Shown here one piece after another: positions 1 through 8,167 of a DNA stretch of 64,000 bases. Source of the DNA: Pseudomonas sp. SCA2728.1_7 (GTDB lineage Bacteria > Pseudomonadota > Gammaproteobacteria > Pseudomonadales > Pseudomonadaceae); NCBI RefSeq assembly GCF_018138145.1, contig NZ_CP073104.1, positions 2,604,001 to 2,668,000 of the forward strand, read 5' to 3'. The number at the start of each line of letters is the position of its first letter. Position 1 is the first letter of the stretch. The notes beneath the pieces were generated by a model, which saw nothing but the letters and a program-made list of their open reading frames with translations, did not search any database and was not told the origin of the DNA. A program made the position numbers and the translations under genes.

Positions 1-502
1 ACACGCTGTGCAGGCCTTTGGTGTCGCTGTCGTTGGAACAAATACCGAGATCTGCCACGCCATCGAGCACGCCTTGAATCACTCCGGCGCTGGGCCGCTC
101 TTCAAGGTCAGTCTTGACCTGCGGGTGCTGCGCGGAGAAGTCGCGCAAGTCTTCGGGAAGAAACTGAATGATCGCGGAGAGGTTCGCCAGCATGCGCACA
201 TAACCGCGCACACCGTGGCTGTGTTCGCCGAGTTCCAGGCCCATTTTCTCGACGTTGAACAGCATCTGCCGGGCATGATGCAGCAAGGTTTCCCCGGCCG
301 GGGTCAGCGTCATGCCTTTGGCCTGACGCACGAACAAACTGATCCCGAGCGCCTCTTCCAGCTCCATCAGCCGTTTGCTGGCCGCCGACACCGCGATGGC
401 TTCGCGCGAGGCCGCGCGGGTCAGCGTGCCCTCTTCGTGGACGGCGACAAACAGTTGCAGGGTGATCAGGTCGAGGCGGCGGATCAGGCTTTTTTGCAGC
501 AT
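1..502 (-). CDS. LysR-family transcriptional regulator (3' part outside window)
   Basis: This frame reads open from an ATG at 502 down to the left edge, so about 167 N-terminal residues are visible and the rest lies outside the window. Residues about 8-66 form the LysR winged helix-turn-helix, with the typical run LFVAVHEEGTLTRAA, then AASKRLMELEEALG and LFVR, then a helix ending in LTPAGETLL. The beginning of the effector-binding domain follows. The family usually has about 300 residues and acts as a tetrameric cytoplasmic regulator, often of a divergent neighbour. The divergent neighbourhood is not informative here because the next gene also lies on the minus strand. Target and ligand are unknown. 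Membership in the family is certain from the N-terminal domain. Confidence 0.9.
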   Translation of the reverse strand, partial: MLQKSLIRRLDLITLQLFVAVHEEGTLTRAASREAIAVSAASKRLMELEEALGISLFVRQAKGMTLTPAGETLLHHARQMLFNVEKMGLELGEHSHGVRGYVRMLANLSAIIQFLPEDLRDFSAQHPQVKTDLEERPSAGVIQGVLDGVADLGICSNDSDTKGLHSV

Positions 503-565
503 GGAGGGCTCGCTGACTGGGGTTCGTCCGAGTCGGCAGGATAGCCCGGATTTATCTCCAACTGA

Positions 566-1882
566 TCAACGGCCGGTGGTGTTACGCCGTTTTGCGGCAG
601 GTGCGGTCAGCAGGCGGACCAGCTGCGCGTTGTTGTCGTTCCTTCCCAGCACCAGGATCGAAGACTCCTGCAGGCTGGCATCGATGGCGGCCCACGAAAT
701 GTCCATCGCACCCTCGACTTTGAATGCAGGATCCACGGCGCCATTGGACAGAAAGCCTCCCGTCAGTAAACCTCGTGTGCCCCCCGTGGTTTGTCCGACC
801 GTGACGATTCTGTCATCCAGGGCGACCCCTTCTGTCCAGCTCCTTAGATCGAGGGCCCCTGTCGCCGGGGTGATAACAGGATCTTTGTCATTGAACGTTT
901 CATCCGTCTCGCCGGTGTGGGTGATGCCGCTGATAAACGCATGCTGGAGTTTCTCCCCTGCCAATGCTTCCACCGCCGAACCGAGCAAGAGCAAGCGCTC
1001 TGTCCTTTGCTCAATGATTTGTTTCACCGTGCTTTCGAGTGGCTTGCCCTCCTTCTGAAGGCTCAACAACAATATCCCCTTGTTGCCAAACGCTTCTGCG
1101 ACGTTTCCGCTGCTGTCGAACGCCGTGACCAATCCCTGGTTGGTGACTTCTGTTTTGCCGAACACCAGAATCAGCCCATTGCCCAGCTGGATGATCCCCA
1201 GCAACGTGATCGCCACCTGTGGCAGCGTCAGAACAATCCAGCCTTTGCTCGCGAACGATAAATCGTCCGAGCCATCGAGATGGAATCGCGCCAGCAATCC
1301 ACTGCCTTTTTGCGAGGTCACGAACAACAGCCTGTCCGGCTCTGCTGCCTGTGGAGTGGACTTTGCCAGAATCAGACGCCCACCCGTGGCACCGGTCAGG
1401 AGGGGAATGCGCATGGGCATAATCCGATAGCCGTTGTTATTGCCGCCGAAGCTGATATCCGGCGAGCCGTCGGGCAAGAACCGAGCGATAACCTGTTGGT
1501 ATTCGACGGTCGTGTTTTTGATCACGCCAATCACGCCGCACAGATAGATAAGACCGTTTGCAGCAACGATTAACTGTCCGCCTTGCGAGAGCAGGCCGCT
1601 GGCAAATTGGCCGTGGAGATAGCCCCCAGTACCAAAGTTCGAATACAGATCTCCATTGGCATCCAGACACACCAGGCCGTAATACGAAAGCCCCGATACC
1701 TCAACGGTTGCGCTGACCATGATCCGCCCCGACGGGGTTATCGCCACCCCATGGCCAATGGTCTTGCTCGCTCCGGGAAACTTCAGCGTTCGCAGGCCAA
1801 AGCGATCATCCAGTTCTCCCGCTGATTGTGCTTTTTTCTTTTTGGGGGCTTTCGATACTTTGGGTGCTGTGGCTTTCGGCAT
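566..1882 (-). CDS. Delta-60 repeat (beta-propeller-like) protein
   Basis: The 438-residue product has a short basic N terminus (MPKATAPKVSKAPKKKK) and then successive blocks with the delta-60 pattern, such as LDDRFG, ITPSGRIMVSA, FLPDGSPDISFGG, FHLDGSDDLSFA and FDSSGNVAEAFGNKG. Such repeats, roughly 55-60 residues long with a conserved 'DG...D.SFG..G' core, are predicted to fold into propeller blades. No signal peptide is evident. The function of the family is not established; members are often surface or secreted proteins in pseudomonads. It is divergent from the Ig-like protein that starts at 2101, and the 218-bp region between them is notably AT-rich compared with its neighbours. This suggests a shared, possibly acquired, control region. 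The start at 1882 has GAGGAGC upstream. Confidence 0.75.
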   Translation of the reverse strand: MPKATAPKVSKAPKKKKAQSAGELDDRFGLRTLKFPGASKTIGHGVAITPSGRIMVSATVEVSGLSYYGLVCLDANGDLYSNFGTGGYLHGQFASGLLSQGGQLIVAANGLIYLCGVIGVIKNTTVEYQQVIARFLPDGSPDISFGGNNNGYRIMPMRIPLLTGATGGRLILAKSTPQAAEPDRLLFVTSQKGSGLLARFHLDGSDDLSFASKGWIVLTLPQVAITLLGIIQLGNGLILVFGKTEVTNQGLVTAFDSSGNVAEAFGNKGILLLSLQKEGKPLESTVKQIIEQRTERLLLLGSAVEALAGEKLQHAFISGITHTGETDETFNDKDPVITPATGALDLRSWTEGVALDDRIVTVGQTTGGTRGLLTGGFLSNGAVDPAFKVEGAMDISWAAIDASLQESSILVLGRNDNNAQLVRLLTAPAAKRRNTTGR

Positions 1883-2100
1883 GTTCGTGTGCTCCTCAAA
1901 AGACCGGAATCGATCCCGTTGTCAAGGCATTCGATCCGAAGCACCCAAGCAAAACAACTGACAGAAATGACAGTTTTTTAGAGCGAAATGAAATTACTGT
2001 CCAATCAAAAAAAGCTAAAAAACTGGTAGTTCTTACAGGTTCTAAACGGGACACACCGTGCCAGTGTTCCGTTTCAAATCAGCCTGAAACGAGCAGCACG
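1883..2100. promoter_or_regulatory. AT-rich divergent promoter region
   Basis: This 218-bp intergenic region separates two divergent start codons and is clearly richer in A and T than the flanking genes, with runs such as GACAGTTTTTTAG and TCAAAAAAAGC around 1968-2020. I see no clear regulator palindrome. An open frame passes through it into the Ig-like gene, but codon use is poor and it would overlap the start of the opposite gene, so I treat the stretch as regulatory. Confidence 0.4.
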
Positions 2101-2718
2101 ATGAGCACTCCCGACAAGTCCAATAAGCAACCTGTCCCGCCCCCGACCATCACGTACCCCGAAGAGGGCAAGAAAACGGGGGTTGCAACACTGTTTCTCG
2201 GCAGCGCTATACCGGGAGCTCAGGTGCAGGTCTGGAACATTGCAAACACGCATTTGCTCGGTAGCGGCCATGTCAGCGCAAATGGACGGTGGGCGTTTAG
2301 CATCAGCGGTGTCCAGTCTCCGGGTCAGCAGGGAATTCACGCCCACCAGACATGGCAAGGCGTCACGTCAGAATGGAGTGAGGAGCGCAGCTATACCGTG
2401 CTACTGCAGCCGGCAATCGACGTCCCGGTAATTTTCGAACCAAAAGAGGGAGCACAGGTAAATACGGTTCTGGTCCTTTCGGGAGATGTCACAAAAGCTG
2501 AAGGCGTCGTTAGCCTTATCGATCTGGACACCGGCGAGATGATTGCCAACGCCGACGTCGACTCCTTCAAGCAATGGCGTACTCAGGTTACAAAACCCTT
2601 ACCTCCCGGACCGCACCGGATATCCGCCATTCAGAACATCAACGGGGAGTTCTCTGACTGGGTCCGTGTTCGAACGTTTACGGTGATCGCTAAAGGCAAG
2701 GGCAAGGGCAAAACCTGA
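2101..2718 (+). CDS. Ig-like domain protein, putative surface or secreted
   Basis: The 205-residue product starts MSTPDKSNKQPVPPPTITYPEEG. It contains two consecutive Ig-like or carbohydrate-adhesion-like modules: residues about 15-105 (GSAIPGAQVQVWN, GSGHVSANGRWAFSISG) and about 110-200 (PKEGAQVNTVLVLSGDVTKAEGVVSLIDLDTGEMIANADVDS, LPPGPHRISAIQNINGEFSDWV). The pattern 'G.a.PGA.V.v.........G...a...G.W......L..G.h...a' is shared with bacterial Ig-like domains seen in adhesins and toxin-associated proteins. No signal peptide is visible. The C terminus is basic (KGKGKGKT). A longer upstream frame exists from 1828, but it overlaps the opposite gene and has untypical codon use. The function is unknown; pairing with the divergent delta-60 protein suggests a common role. 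Confidence 0.65.
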   Translation: MSTPDKSNKQPVPPPTITYPEEGKKTGVATLFLGSAIPGAQVQVWNIANTHLLGSGHVSANGRWAFSISGVQSPGQQGIHAHQTWQGVTSEWSEERSYTVLLQPAIDVPVIFEPKEGAQVNTVLVLSGDVTKAEGVVSLIDLDTGEMIANADVDSFKQWRTQVTKPLPPGPHRISAIQNINGEFSDWVRVRTFTVIAKGKGKGKT

Positions 2719-2747
2719 CCGTCAAGAAATTACCCCTGCCGTGCCTC

Positions 2748-3896
2748 TCAAAACGCGTTGCGAAAAATCTCCTCGATCTGGCGCTGATCTGCCGCCCGAG
2801 GATTGGTCAAACCGCAGGCGTCTTTCAGTGCGTTGGTGGCCAGCACCGGGATGTCGCTGAGCTTGGCGCCGAGCTCACGCAGGCCACCGGGGATCTCGAC
2901 ATCTTTGGCCAGGCAACGGATCGCAGTGATCGCCGCTTGCGCGCCCTCTTCCGGGCTGAAACCTCGGATATCAGCGCCCATGGCGTGAGCGACATCGGTC
3001 AGGCGCTCGGCGCAGACCAGCGCATTGAACGTCTGCACATGGGGCAGCAGCACGGCGTTGCACACACCATGGGGCAAGTCGTAAAACCCGCCCAACTGAT
3101 GCGCCATCGCATGCACGAAACCAAGCGAGGCATTGTTGAAGGCCATGCCGGCGAGGAACTGCGCGTACGCCATGTTTTCCCGCGCGGCGAGGTCGCTGCC
3201 GTCGCGCACGGCCAGGCGCAGGTTGTTGCTGATCAGGGTCATCGCCTTCAATGCGCAGGCATCGGTGATCGGATTGGCAGCGGTCGAGACGTAGGCTTCG
3301 ATGGCGTGGGTCAACGCATCCATACCGGTGGCGGCGGTCAGGCCTTTGGGCATGGCGACCATCAGCTCCGGGTCGTTGACCGACAGCAGCGGCGTGACGT
3401 TGCGGTCGACGATGGCCATTTTCACGTGTCGCGATTCGTCGGTGATGATGCAGAACCGGGTCATCTCGCTGGCGGTGCCGGCGGTGGTGTTGATCGCGAT
3501 CAGCGGCAATTGCGGTTTGCTCGATTGATCGACGCCTTCGTAATCGCGAATCTCACCGCCGTTGGTCGCGCACAGCGCAATACCCTTGGCGCAGTCGTGG
3601 GGCGAACCGCCGCCCAGCGACACGACGAAATCGCAGCGACTTTCCTTGAGCAGCCCCAGGCCCGACTCGACATTGGCGATGCTCGGGTTGGGTTTGGCGC
3701 CGTCGAAGATCACCGAATCGATGTCCTGCATCGCCAGTTTCTCTGCGACCATGGTTGCCACGCCGGCCTTGGCCAGCCCGGTGTCGGTGACGATCAGCGC
3801 CTTGCGAAAACCATAGTTGCGGATGGCAACCATGGCTTCGTCGAGGCAACCATTGCCCATGATGTTTACCGCCGGAATGAAAAAGGTACTGGTCAT
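2748..3896 (-). CDS. yiaY: Iron-containing alcohol dehydrogenase
   Basis: A 382-residue group III alcohol dehydrogenase. The NAD-binding part carries [18 protein letters not shown] (about residues 90-110). The C-terminal all-helical metal domain carries [14 protein letters not shown] and the histidine-rich metal site [29 protein letters not shown]. These enzymes oxidise primary alcohols or reduce aldehydes with NAD and an Fe(II) centre in the cytoplasm. The length and sequence match the YiaY/ErcA type. The start at 3896 has AGGAG at a good distance; a longer frame from 3971 lacks this. It is transcribed away from the DUF4917 gene. The substrate cannot be told from sequence: YiaY-type enzymes are sometimes annotated as L-threonine dehydrogenase, while ErcA belongs to ethanol-oxidation regulons, and none of those partner genes is near. 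Confidence 0.85.
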   Translation of the reverse strand: MTSTFFIPAVNIMGNGCLDEAMVAIRNYGFRKALIVTDTGLAKAGVATMVAEKLAMQDIDSVIFDGAKPNPSIANVESGLGLLKESRCDFVVSLGGGSPHDCAKGIALCATNGGEIRDYEGVDQSSKPQLPLIAINTTAGTASEMTRFCIITDESRHVKMAIVDRNVTPLLSVNDPELMVAMPKGLTAATGMDALTHAIEAYVSTAANPITDACALKAMTLISNNLRLAVRDGSDLAARENMAYAQFLAGMAFNNASLGFVHAMAHQLGGFYDLPHGVCNAVLLPHVQTFNALVCAERLTDVAHAMGADIRGFSPEEGAQAAITAIRCLAKDVEIPGGLRELGAKLSDIPVLATNALKDACGLTNPRAADQRQIEEIFRNAF

Positions 3897-4052
3897 GCGC
3901 GCGTCTCCTGACTGGGGCCGAATCGACTGCTCCGGTTCGGCGGATAGACACAGCATCGACCGATCGGTCACGAGCGATGTTGATCTGGCTCAATGCCCGC
4001 TCGTGATAAAGTCGCCGCCCATCAGCCCCTTTGTTTTGAGACCGCCTACGCA

Positions 4053-5072
4053 ATGACCGATTTTCTCGATGTCGACGCCAGCCTTGAAGACTGGAACACC
4101 CTGCGCGCCGCGACCGACTTCAACGGCTTGCTGGTGGGCAATGGTGCCAGCCGTGCGGTATGGGACGATTTCGGCTATGACTCGCTGTTCGAAAACGCCC
4201 GCACCGTGGAAGAAAAACCACTGAGCCCGTCGGAACTGGCGGTGTTTGACGCCATGCAGACGCGCAGCTTCGAGCAGGTCCTCGGCGCGCTGAAAACCAC
4301 CAGCCGGGTCAACAAAGCGTTGGCCGTCAGCTCAGCGGCGCCGCGCAACCGCTATTACGCGATCAAGGAAGCGCTGATCAACACCGTGCACGCCGTGCAC
4401 ATTCCGTGGCGGCTGGTTAAGCCTTCGACGCTGGCGACGTTGAACGAAGAACTGGCGCGCTATCGCACGGTGTTCACCACCAATTACGACCTGCTCAACT
4501 ACTGGGCGCTGCAACACCAAAGCGATGCCATCGACGATCTGTTCAACGGCGCCAATGCGAGTTTCGATCTGAGCGAAACGGCCACCGACAAACCGCGCCT
4601 GCTGTACCTGCACGGTGGTCTGCATCTGGTACGCAACCAGGACGGCACCGCGCGCAAGCTGACCTCGACCGAAGGCACGCTGCTCGGCAGTTTCGCGATC
4701 AACAATACGATCAAGACGCTGGATGACGTGCCGCTGTTCGTTACCGAAGGGCCGAGTGCAGACAAGCTCAAGACCATTCGCAGTTCGGATTATCTGTCGT
4801 TCTGTTATGAGCAATTGCTCGGGCATGGCGGCAGTCTGTGCATTTTTGGCCATGCGTTGGGCGAGCAGGATGCGCATATCGTTCGGGCGCTGCGCTTGGC
4901 GAAACCTGCGACGGTGGCGATCTCGATTTACCCGCGCAGTGCGGCGTTTGTTCAGCATCAGAAGCGGCATTACGCGCAGGTGTTTGAGGGGACGGGTGTG
5001 GAGTTGCGGTTTTTTGATGCCAAGACGCATGCGCTTGGCAACCCGAAGTTGTCGGTGCCGGTCGAGATTTAG
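4053..5072 (+). CDS. DUF4917 family protein with SIR2-like features
   Basis: A 339-residue protein of the DUF4917 type. It retains motifs that resemble the SIR2-like NAD-binding fold: LLVGNGASRA at residues about 27-35, FTTNYDLLNYW at 141-151, YLHGGLHL at 185-192, and IFGHALGEQDAHI near 263-276. In SIR2-type NADases the Asn of the TTNYD stretch and the His of the LHG stretch are the catalytic pair, and both are present (N144, H187). No membrane segment or signal peptide is visible. It is a single gene without an obvious partner, divergent from the alcohol dehydrogenase. The start at 4053 was chosen because the first DUF4917 motif follows closely. Biochemical function is not known for this family; a role as an NAD-consuming effector is an inference. 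Confidence 0.7.
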   Translation: MTDFLDVDASLEDWNTLRAATDFNGLLVGNGASRAVWDDFGYDSLFENARTVEEKPLSPSELAVFDAMQTRSFEQVLGALKTTSRVNKALAVSSAAPRNRYYAIKEALINTVHAVHIPWRLVKPSTLATLNEELARYRTVFTTNYDLLNYWALQHQSDAIDDLFNGANASFDLSETATDKPRLLYLHGGLHLVRNQDGTARKLTSTEGTLLGSFAINNTIKTLDDVPLFVTEGPSADKLKTIRSSDYLSFCYEQLLGHGGSLCIFGHALGEQDAHIVRALRLAKPATVAISIYPRSAAFVQHQKRHYAQVFEGTGVELRFFDAKTHALGNPKLSVPVEI

Positions 5073-5088
5073 TGGTGAGGCTACCGAC

Positions 5089-5160
5089 GCTATCGCGAGC
5101 AGGCTCACTCCTACAGGGGATCGCATTTCAACTGTAGGAGTGAGCCTGCTCGCGATAGCT
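5089..5160. repeat. REP pair (REPIN), A type
   Basis: Two inverted copies of the REP unit GTAGGAGTGAGCCTGCTCGC with the extension GATAGC, separated by about 18 bp. The pair can form a long hairpin. It lies between convergent genes (DUF4917 and the XRE-cupin regulator), a position typical of REPINs. Confidence 0.95.
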
Positions 5161-5174
5161 TTAGCCCAATCAAC

Positions 5175-5717
5175 TCATTCTTCGGCGCTGTGCACCACCA
5201 CCAGCAACTGCGCCTGCACATCCCCCACCGATCTGATCCGGTGCGGTTTCTGCGCATTGAAATGCAGCGCATCACCGCGCTCCAGCAGCACCTTCTCGTT
5301 CATGAAATCCACTTCGACCTGCCCTTCGTGGACGAACAGAAACTCCTCGCCCAAATGCTCCTTGAAGGTCTTGTCGCTGAACTCTTTTGGCGGGTAGATG
5401 ATGAACGGCAGCAGGTTGCGCTCGCTGACCTGATGCGCCAGCACGGCATACCCCGGGCTCTGATCATTCGCGGCCAATGACTGACGCTCGTGGCTGCGCA
5501 CCAGGCTGTAGCTGTCGAGGCTGACGTTGTCTTCGGAGAATAAATCCTCGACTTTCACATTCAGCGCTTTCGCCAGTTTCAACGCAGCAGCAATCGACGG
5601 CGTGTTCAGCCCGCGCTCGACTTTCGACAGATAACTCTTGGTCATGCCGGATTTTTCGGCCAATGCCTCAAGAGTAACGCCAAGTTTTTTTCTCAATAAT
5701 TTCAAACGGATAGACAT
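5175..5717 (-). CDS. XRE-family regulator with C-terminal cupin domain
   Basis: The 180-residue product has a helix-turn-helix of the XRE/Cro type at residues about 5-60 (LRKKLGVTLEALAEKSGMTKSYLSKVERG, then TPSIAAALKLAKAL). A small cupin barrel follows at about 105-175 (GEEFLFVHEGQVEVDFMNEKVLLERGDALHFNAQKPHRIRSVG), which probably binds a small metabolite and controls DNA binding. It is divergent from the aldolase and DapA-like genes at 5824-7510, and a perfect 7-3-7 palindrome lies between the start codons. By position it probably regulates those genes and itself. The start at 5717 is the first ATG and gives the complete DNA-binding domain. Confidence 0.88.
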   Translation of the reverse strand: MSIRLKLLRKKLGVTLEALAEKSGMTKSYLSKVERGLNTPSIAAALKLAKALNVKVEDLFSEDNVSLDSYSLVRSHERQSLAANDQSPGYAVLAHQVSERNLLPFIIYPPKEFSDKTFKEHLGEEFLFVHEGQVEVDFMNEKVLLERGDALHFNAQKPHRIRSVGDVQAQLLVVVHSAEE

Positions 5718-5762
5718 GCGCGGCGGTTATTCCAGCAAGGAAGCGACGATTTGTGCTTGCCA

Positions 5763-5798
5763 ATGACACTTTGTGTCATATAGCCTCTTTCGTGTCAT
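5763..5798. promoter_or_regulatory. Putative operator for the XRE-cupin regulator
   Basis: A perfect inverted repeat ATGACAC-TTT-GTGTCAT covers 5763-5779, and a third half-site GTGTCAT follows at 5792-5798, 19 bp downstream of the second half. The element lies between the divergent start codons of the regulator (5717) and the aldolase (5824). Palindrome, half-site and location are seen directly; binding is inferred. Confidence 0.65.
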
Positions 5799-5823
5799 TT
5801 GCTCTCACCCAAAGGACACAGAC

Positions 5824-6606
5824 ATGGCCAAGACATTAGCACTACCCAAAGACCAACTGGTCAAGCAAGCGCTGACCCAGATGCAAAAAAGCCTCGCGGA
5901 TAATACGTGGACCGACCGGCAAAAGCTGGCCCTGACCTGCCGGATTCTCTTCGAGAACGGTCACGACTCAGGTCTGGCCGGGCAAATCACCGCCCGTGGG
6001 CCGCAGCTCGGCACCTATTACACTCAGCAATTGGGCCTGGGCTTCGACGAAATCACCGCGAGCAATCTGTTGCTGGTCAACGAGGATCTGGAAGTTCTCG
6101 AAGGTCACGGCATGGCCAACCCGGCCAACCGTTTTCACAGCTGGGTGTACCGCGCCCGGCCGGATGTGAACTGCATCATTCACACCCACCCGACCCACGT
6201 CGCGGCGCTGTCGATGCTGGAGGTGCCGCTGCAGATTTCCCACATGGATCTGTGCCCGCTGTACGACGACTGCGCGTTTCTCGAAGGCTGGCCGGGTGTA
6301 CCGGTGGGTAACGAAGAAGGCGAGTTGATTGCCGGTGCACTGGGCGACAAACGCGCGATCCTGCTTTCGCACCACGGTCAGCTGTCGACCGGCACAACGA
6401 TTGAAGAGGCGTGTGTCATCGCCCAACTGATCGAACGCGCGGCCAAGCTGCAACTGCTGGCGATGGCGGCGGGCACGATCAAACCGATCATCCCGGAGCT
6501 GGGCCGCGAGGCGCACGACTGGATCGCCAAGCCGAAGCGCCACGCCGCGGCCTTCAACTACTACGCCCGGCAGAATCTGCGCCAACACGCCGATTGCCTG
6601 AACTGA
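5824..6606 (+). CDS. Class II aldolase/adducin family protein
   Basis: A 260-residue zinc-dependent class II aldolase of the fuculose-phosphate aldolase/adducin fold. The metal site HTHPTHV (His120, His122) and a later HHGQLSTG are visible, as is HGMANPANRFHSWVYRARPDV just upstream of the zinc motif. The start at 5824 follows AAAGGACA; a longer frame from 5773 would read across the operator. The gene is followed after 22 bp by the DapA-like lyase, so the two form an operon probably controlled by the divergent XRE-cupin protein. Together they may cleave or form C-C bonds in a keto-acid or sugar-acid pathway; the substrate is unknown. Confidence 0.82.
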   Translation: MAKTLALPKDQLVKQALTQMQKSLADNTWTDRQKLALTCRILFENGHDSGLAGQITARGPQLGTYYTQQLGLGFDEITASNLLLVNEDLEVLEGHGMANPANRFHSWVYRARPDVNCIIHTHPTHVAALSMLEVPLQISHMDLCPLYDDCAFLEGWPGVPVGNEEGELIAGALGDKRAILLSHHGQLSTGTTIEEACVIAQLIERAAKLQLLAMAAGTIKPIIPELGREAHDWIAKPKRHAAAFNYYARQNLRQHADCLN

Positions 6607-6628
6607 ACCTATTTACGGAGAGATTCCC

Positions 6629-7510
6629 ATGTCCACTATTCACGGCATCATCGGCTACACCATCACCCCGTTCGGCGCCAACGGCGAAGGGCTGGATTTG
6701 CCAGCGCTCGGGCAATCGATCGATCGCCTGATCGCCAGCGGCGTCCACGCCATCGCGCCGCTGGGCAGCACCGGCGAAGGCGCTTACCTGAGCGATGCGG
6801 AGTGGGATCAGGTCGCCGAATTCAGTATCAAACATGTGGCCAAACGCGTGCCGACCATCGTCAGCGTGTCCGACCTGACCACCGCCAAAGCCGTACGCCG
6901 CGCACGTTTTGCTGAAGCCCATGGTGCCGACGCGGTGATGGTACTGCCGGCTTCGTACTGGAAACTTACTGAAGCGGAAATCCTCGCGCACTACCGCGCC
7001 ATCGGCGAGAGCATCGGCGTGCCGATCATGCTCTACAACAACCCGGCCACCAGCGGCACCGACATGTCGGTGGATTTGATTCTGCGCATCGTCAATGGCG
7101 TGGAAAACGTGACCATGGTCAAGGAGAGCACCGGCGATATTCAGCGCATGCACAAGCTGCAATTGCTCGGCGAAGGCCAGGTGCCGTTCTACAACGGCTG
7201 CAATCCGCTGGCGCTGGAGGCGTTTGCCGCCGGGGCGAAGGGCTGGTGCACGGCGGCGCCCAATTTGATTCCACAACTGAATCTGGACTTGTATGAGGCC
7301 GCCATGGCTGGGGATCTGGATCGGGCGCGGGATCTGTTCTACCGCCAATTGCCGCTGCTGGATTTCATTCTCAAGGGTGGGTTGCCGGCGACGATCAAGG
7401 CCGGGTTGCGGCAGACCGGGCTTGAATCGGGCGATCCACGTTTGCCGGTATTTCCGCTGAGTGAAGCGGGCCAGACTCAGCTGCAAGCAATCCTCAAGAC
7501 CCTGCGCTGA
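6629..7510 (+). CDS. Dihydrodipicolinate synthase family (DapA-like) lyase
   Basis: A 293-residue class I aldolase of the N-acetylneuraminate lyase/DapA superfamily. It has the pyruvate-binding loop GSTGEGAYLS (residues 46-55), the catalytic tyrosine in LYNNPATSG (Tyr136) and the Schiff-base lysine in VTMVKESTGD (Lys165). It is cytoplasmic. A purine-rich site (ACGGAGAG) precedes the ATG at 6629. It is probably not the housekeeping dapA, because it is cotranscribed with a class II aldolase and lies next to a metabolite-type regulator. A role in catabolism of a hydroxy-keto acid is more likely. The exact substrate cannot be inferred. Confidence 0.88.
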   Translation: MSTIHGIIGYTITPFGANGEGLDLPALGQSIDRLIASGVHAIAPLGSTGEGAYLSDAEWDQVAEFSIKHVAKRVPTIVSVSDLTTAKAVRRARFAEAHGADAVMVLPASYWKLTEAEILAHYRAIGESIGVPIMLYNNPATSGTDMSVDLILRIVNGVENVTMVKESTGDIQRMHKLQLLGEGQVPFYNGCNPLALEAFAAGAKGWCTAAPNLIPQLNLDLYEAAMAGDLDRARDLFYRQLPLLDFILKGGLPATIKAGLRQTGLESGDPRLPVFPLSEAGQTQLQAILKTLR

Positions 7511-7534
7511 TCTTACTGACACCACAAAAAACAA

Positions 7535-7623
7535 TGTAGGAGTGAGCCTGCTCGCGATAGCGGTGGATCAGTTGAGCATGTATCGACTGACCCACCGCTA
7601 TCGCGAGCAGGCTCACTCCTACA
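7535..7623. repeat. REP pair (REPIN), A type
   Basis: Inverted copies of TGTAGGAGTGAGCCTGCTCG plus CGATAGCGG, with a spacer of about 30 bp, lie between the convergent DapA-like gene and the YegP gene. Confidence 0.95.
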
Positions 7624-7639
7624 AAGGAATGTGGTGAAT

Positions 7640-7984
7640 TTAGAGGACCGGCAAAGTCTTGTCCTTGATCACCTTGCTCGGCCCGTTCGCCTTGACGCTG
7701 GCAATGCCTTTATCGCACGCCGCATCCGATGAATACGCTTCGCTGCTGCCGATGACCTGGTGATTGACCGCTTTCAGATTGAAGTACGGATGGCCGTCCT
7801 TCGTCGATTTCTTCTCGTAGCGTTCATCCAGCGGGCTGTTGGTTTGCACCGAAACGATACCGCCGTCGGCCGCTGCGCGAGTGGTGTACAGCTCGCTGGT
7901 CAGAATCGTTTCGGCGTTTGCCGCTTTCAGCACGAACCTGAACTGGCCGTTGCTGCTTTTACTGAGTTCGTACCATCCGGACAT
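7640..7984 (-). CDS. yegP: YegP family (DUF1508) protein
   Basis: The 114-residue protein consists of two tandem DUF1508 units. The first is residues about 3-50 (WYELSKSSNGQFRFVLKAANAETILTSELYTTRAAADGGIVSVQ). The second is about 55-105 (YEKKSTKDGHPYFNLKAVNHQVIGSSEAYSSDAACDKGIASVK). The 'F.LKA.N...I..SE.Y......GI.SV' pattern is seen in both. Such proteins are small and cytoplasmic, and their role is undefined. AAGGAGCAACG lies just upstream of the ATG at 7984. No operon partner is evident. Confidence 0.88.
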   Translation of the reverse strand: MSGWYELSKSSNGQFRFVLKAANAETILTSELYTTRAAADGGIVSVQTNSPLDERYEKKSTKDGHPYFNLKAVNHQVIGSSEAYSSDAACDKGIASVKANGPSKVIKDKTLPVL

Positions 7985-8066
7985 GCTCGTTGCTCCTTGG
8001 CGATTGAGAGATTTCGCGCTTCAGAGTAAAGACCAGTCCAGAACATCTGTCGCCTGTACCGGCCTC

Positions 8067-8148
8067 TTCGCGAGCAGGCTCGCTCCCACTTTCGACCGAG
8101 TTGTCCAAGTGGAATGCGGTCCCATGTGGGAGCGAGCCTGCTCGCGAA
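8067..8148. repeat. REP pair (REPIN), G type
   Basis: Two inverted copies of the G-type REP, TTCGCGAGCAGGCTCGCTCC-CAC and its complement. This type carries GCTCGCTCCCAC where the A type has GCTCACTCCTAC. It lies between yegP and the ribbon-helix-helix gene. Confidence 0.95.
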
Positions 8149-8167
8149 TGAGGCAACTCGGTGCCGG

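Noticed and set aside
1828..2718. Longer version of the Ig-like gene
   Set aside because: The first 91 codons would overlap the opposite gene and the AT-rich promoter region, with poor codon use.
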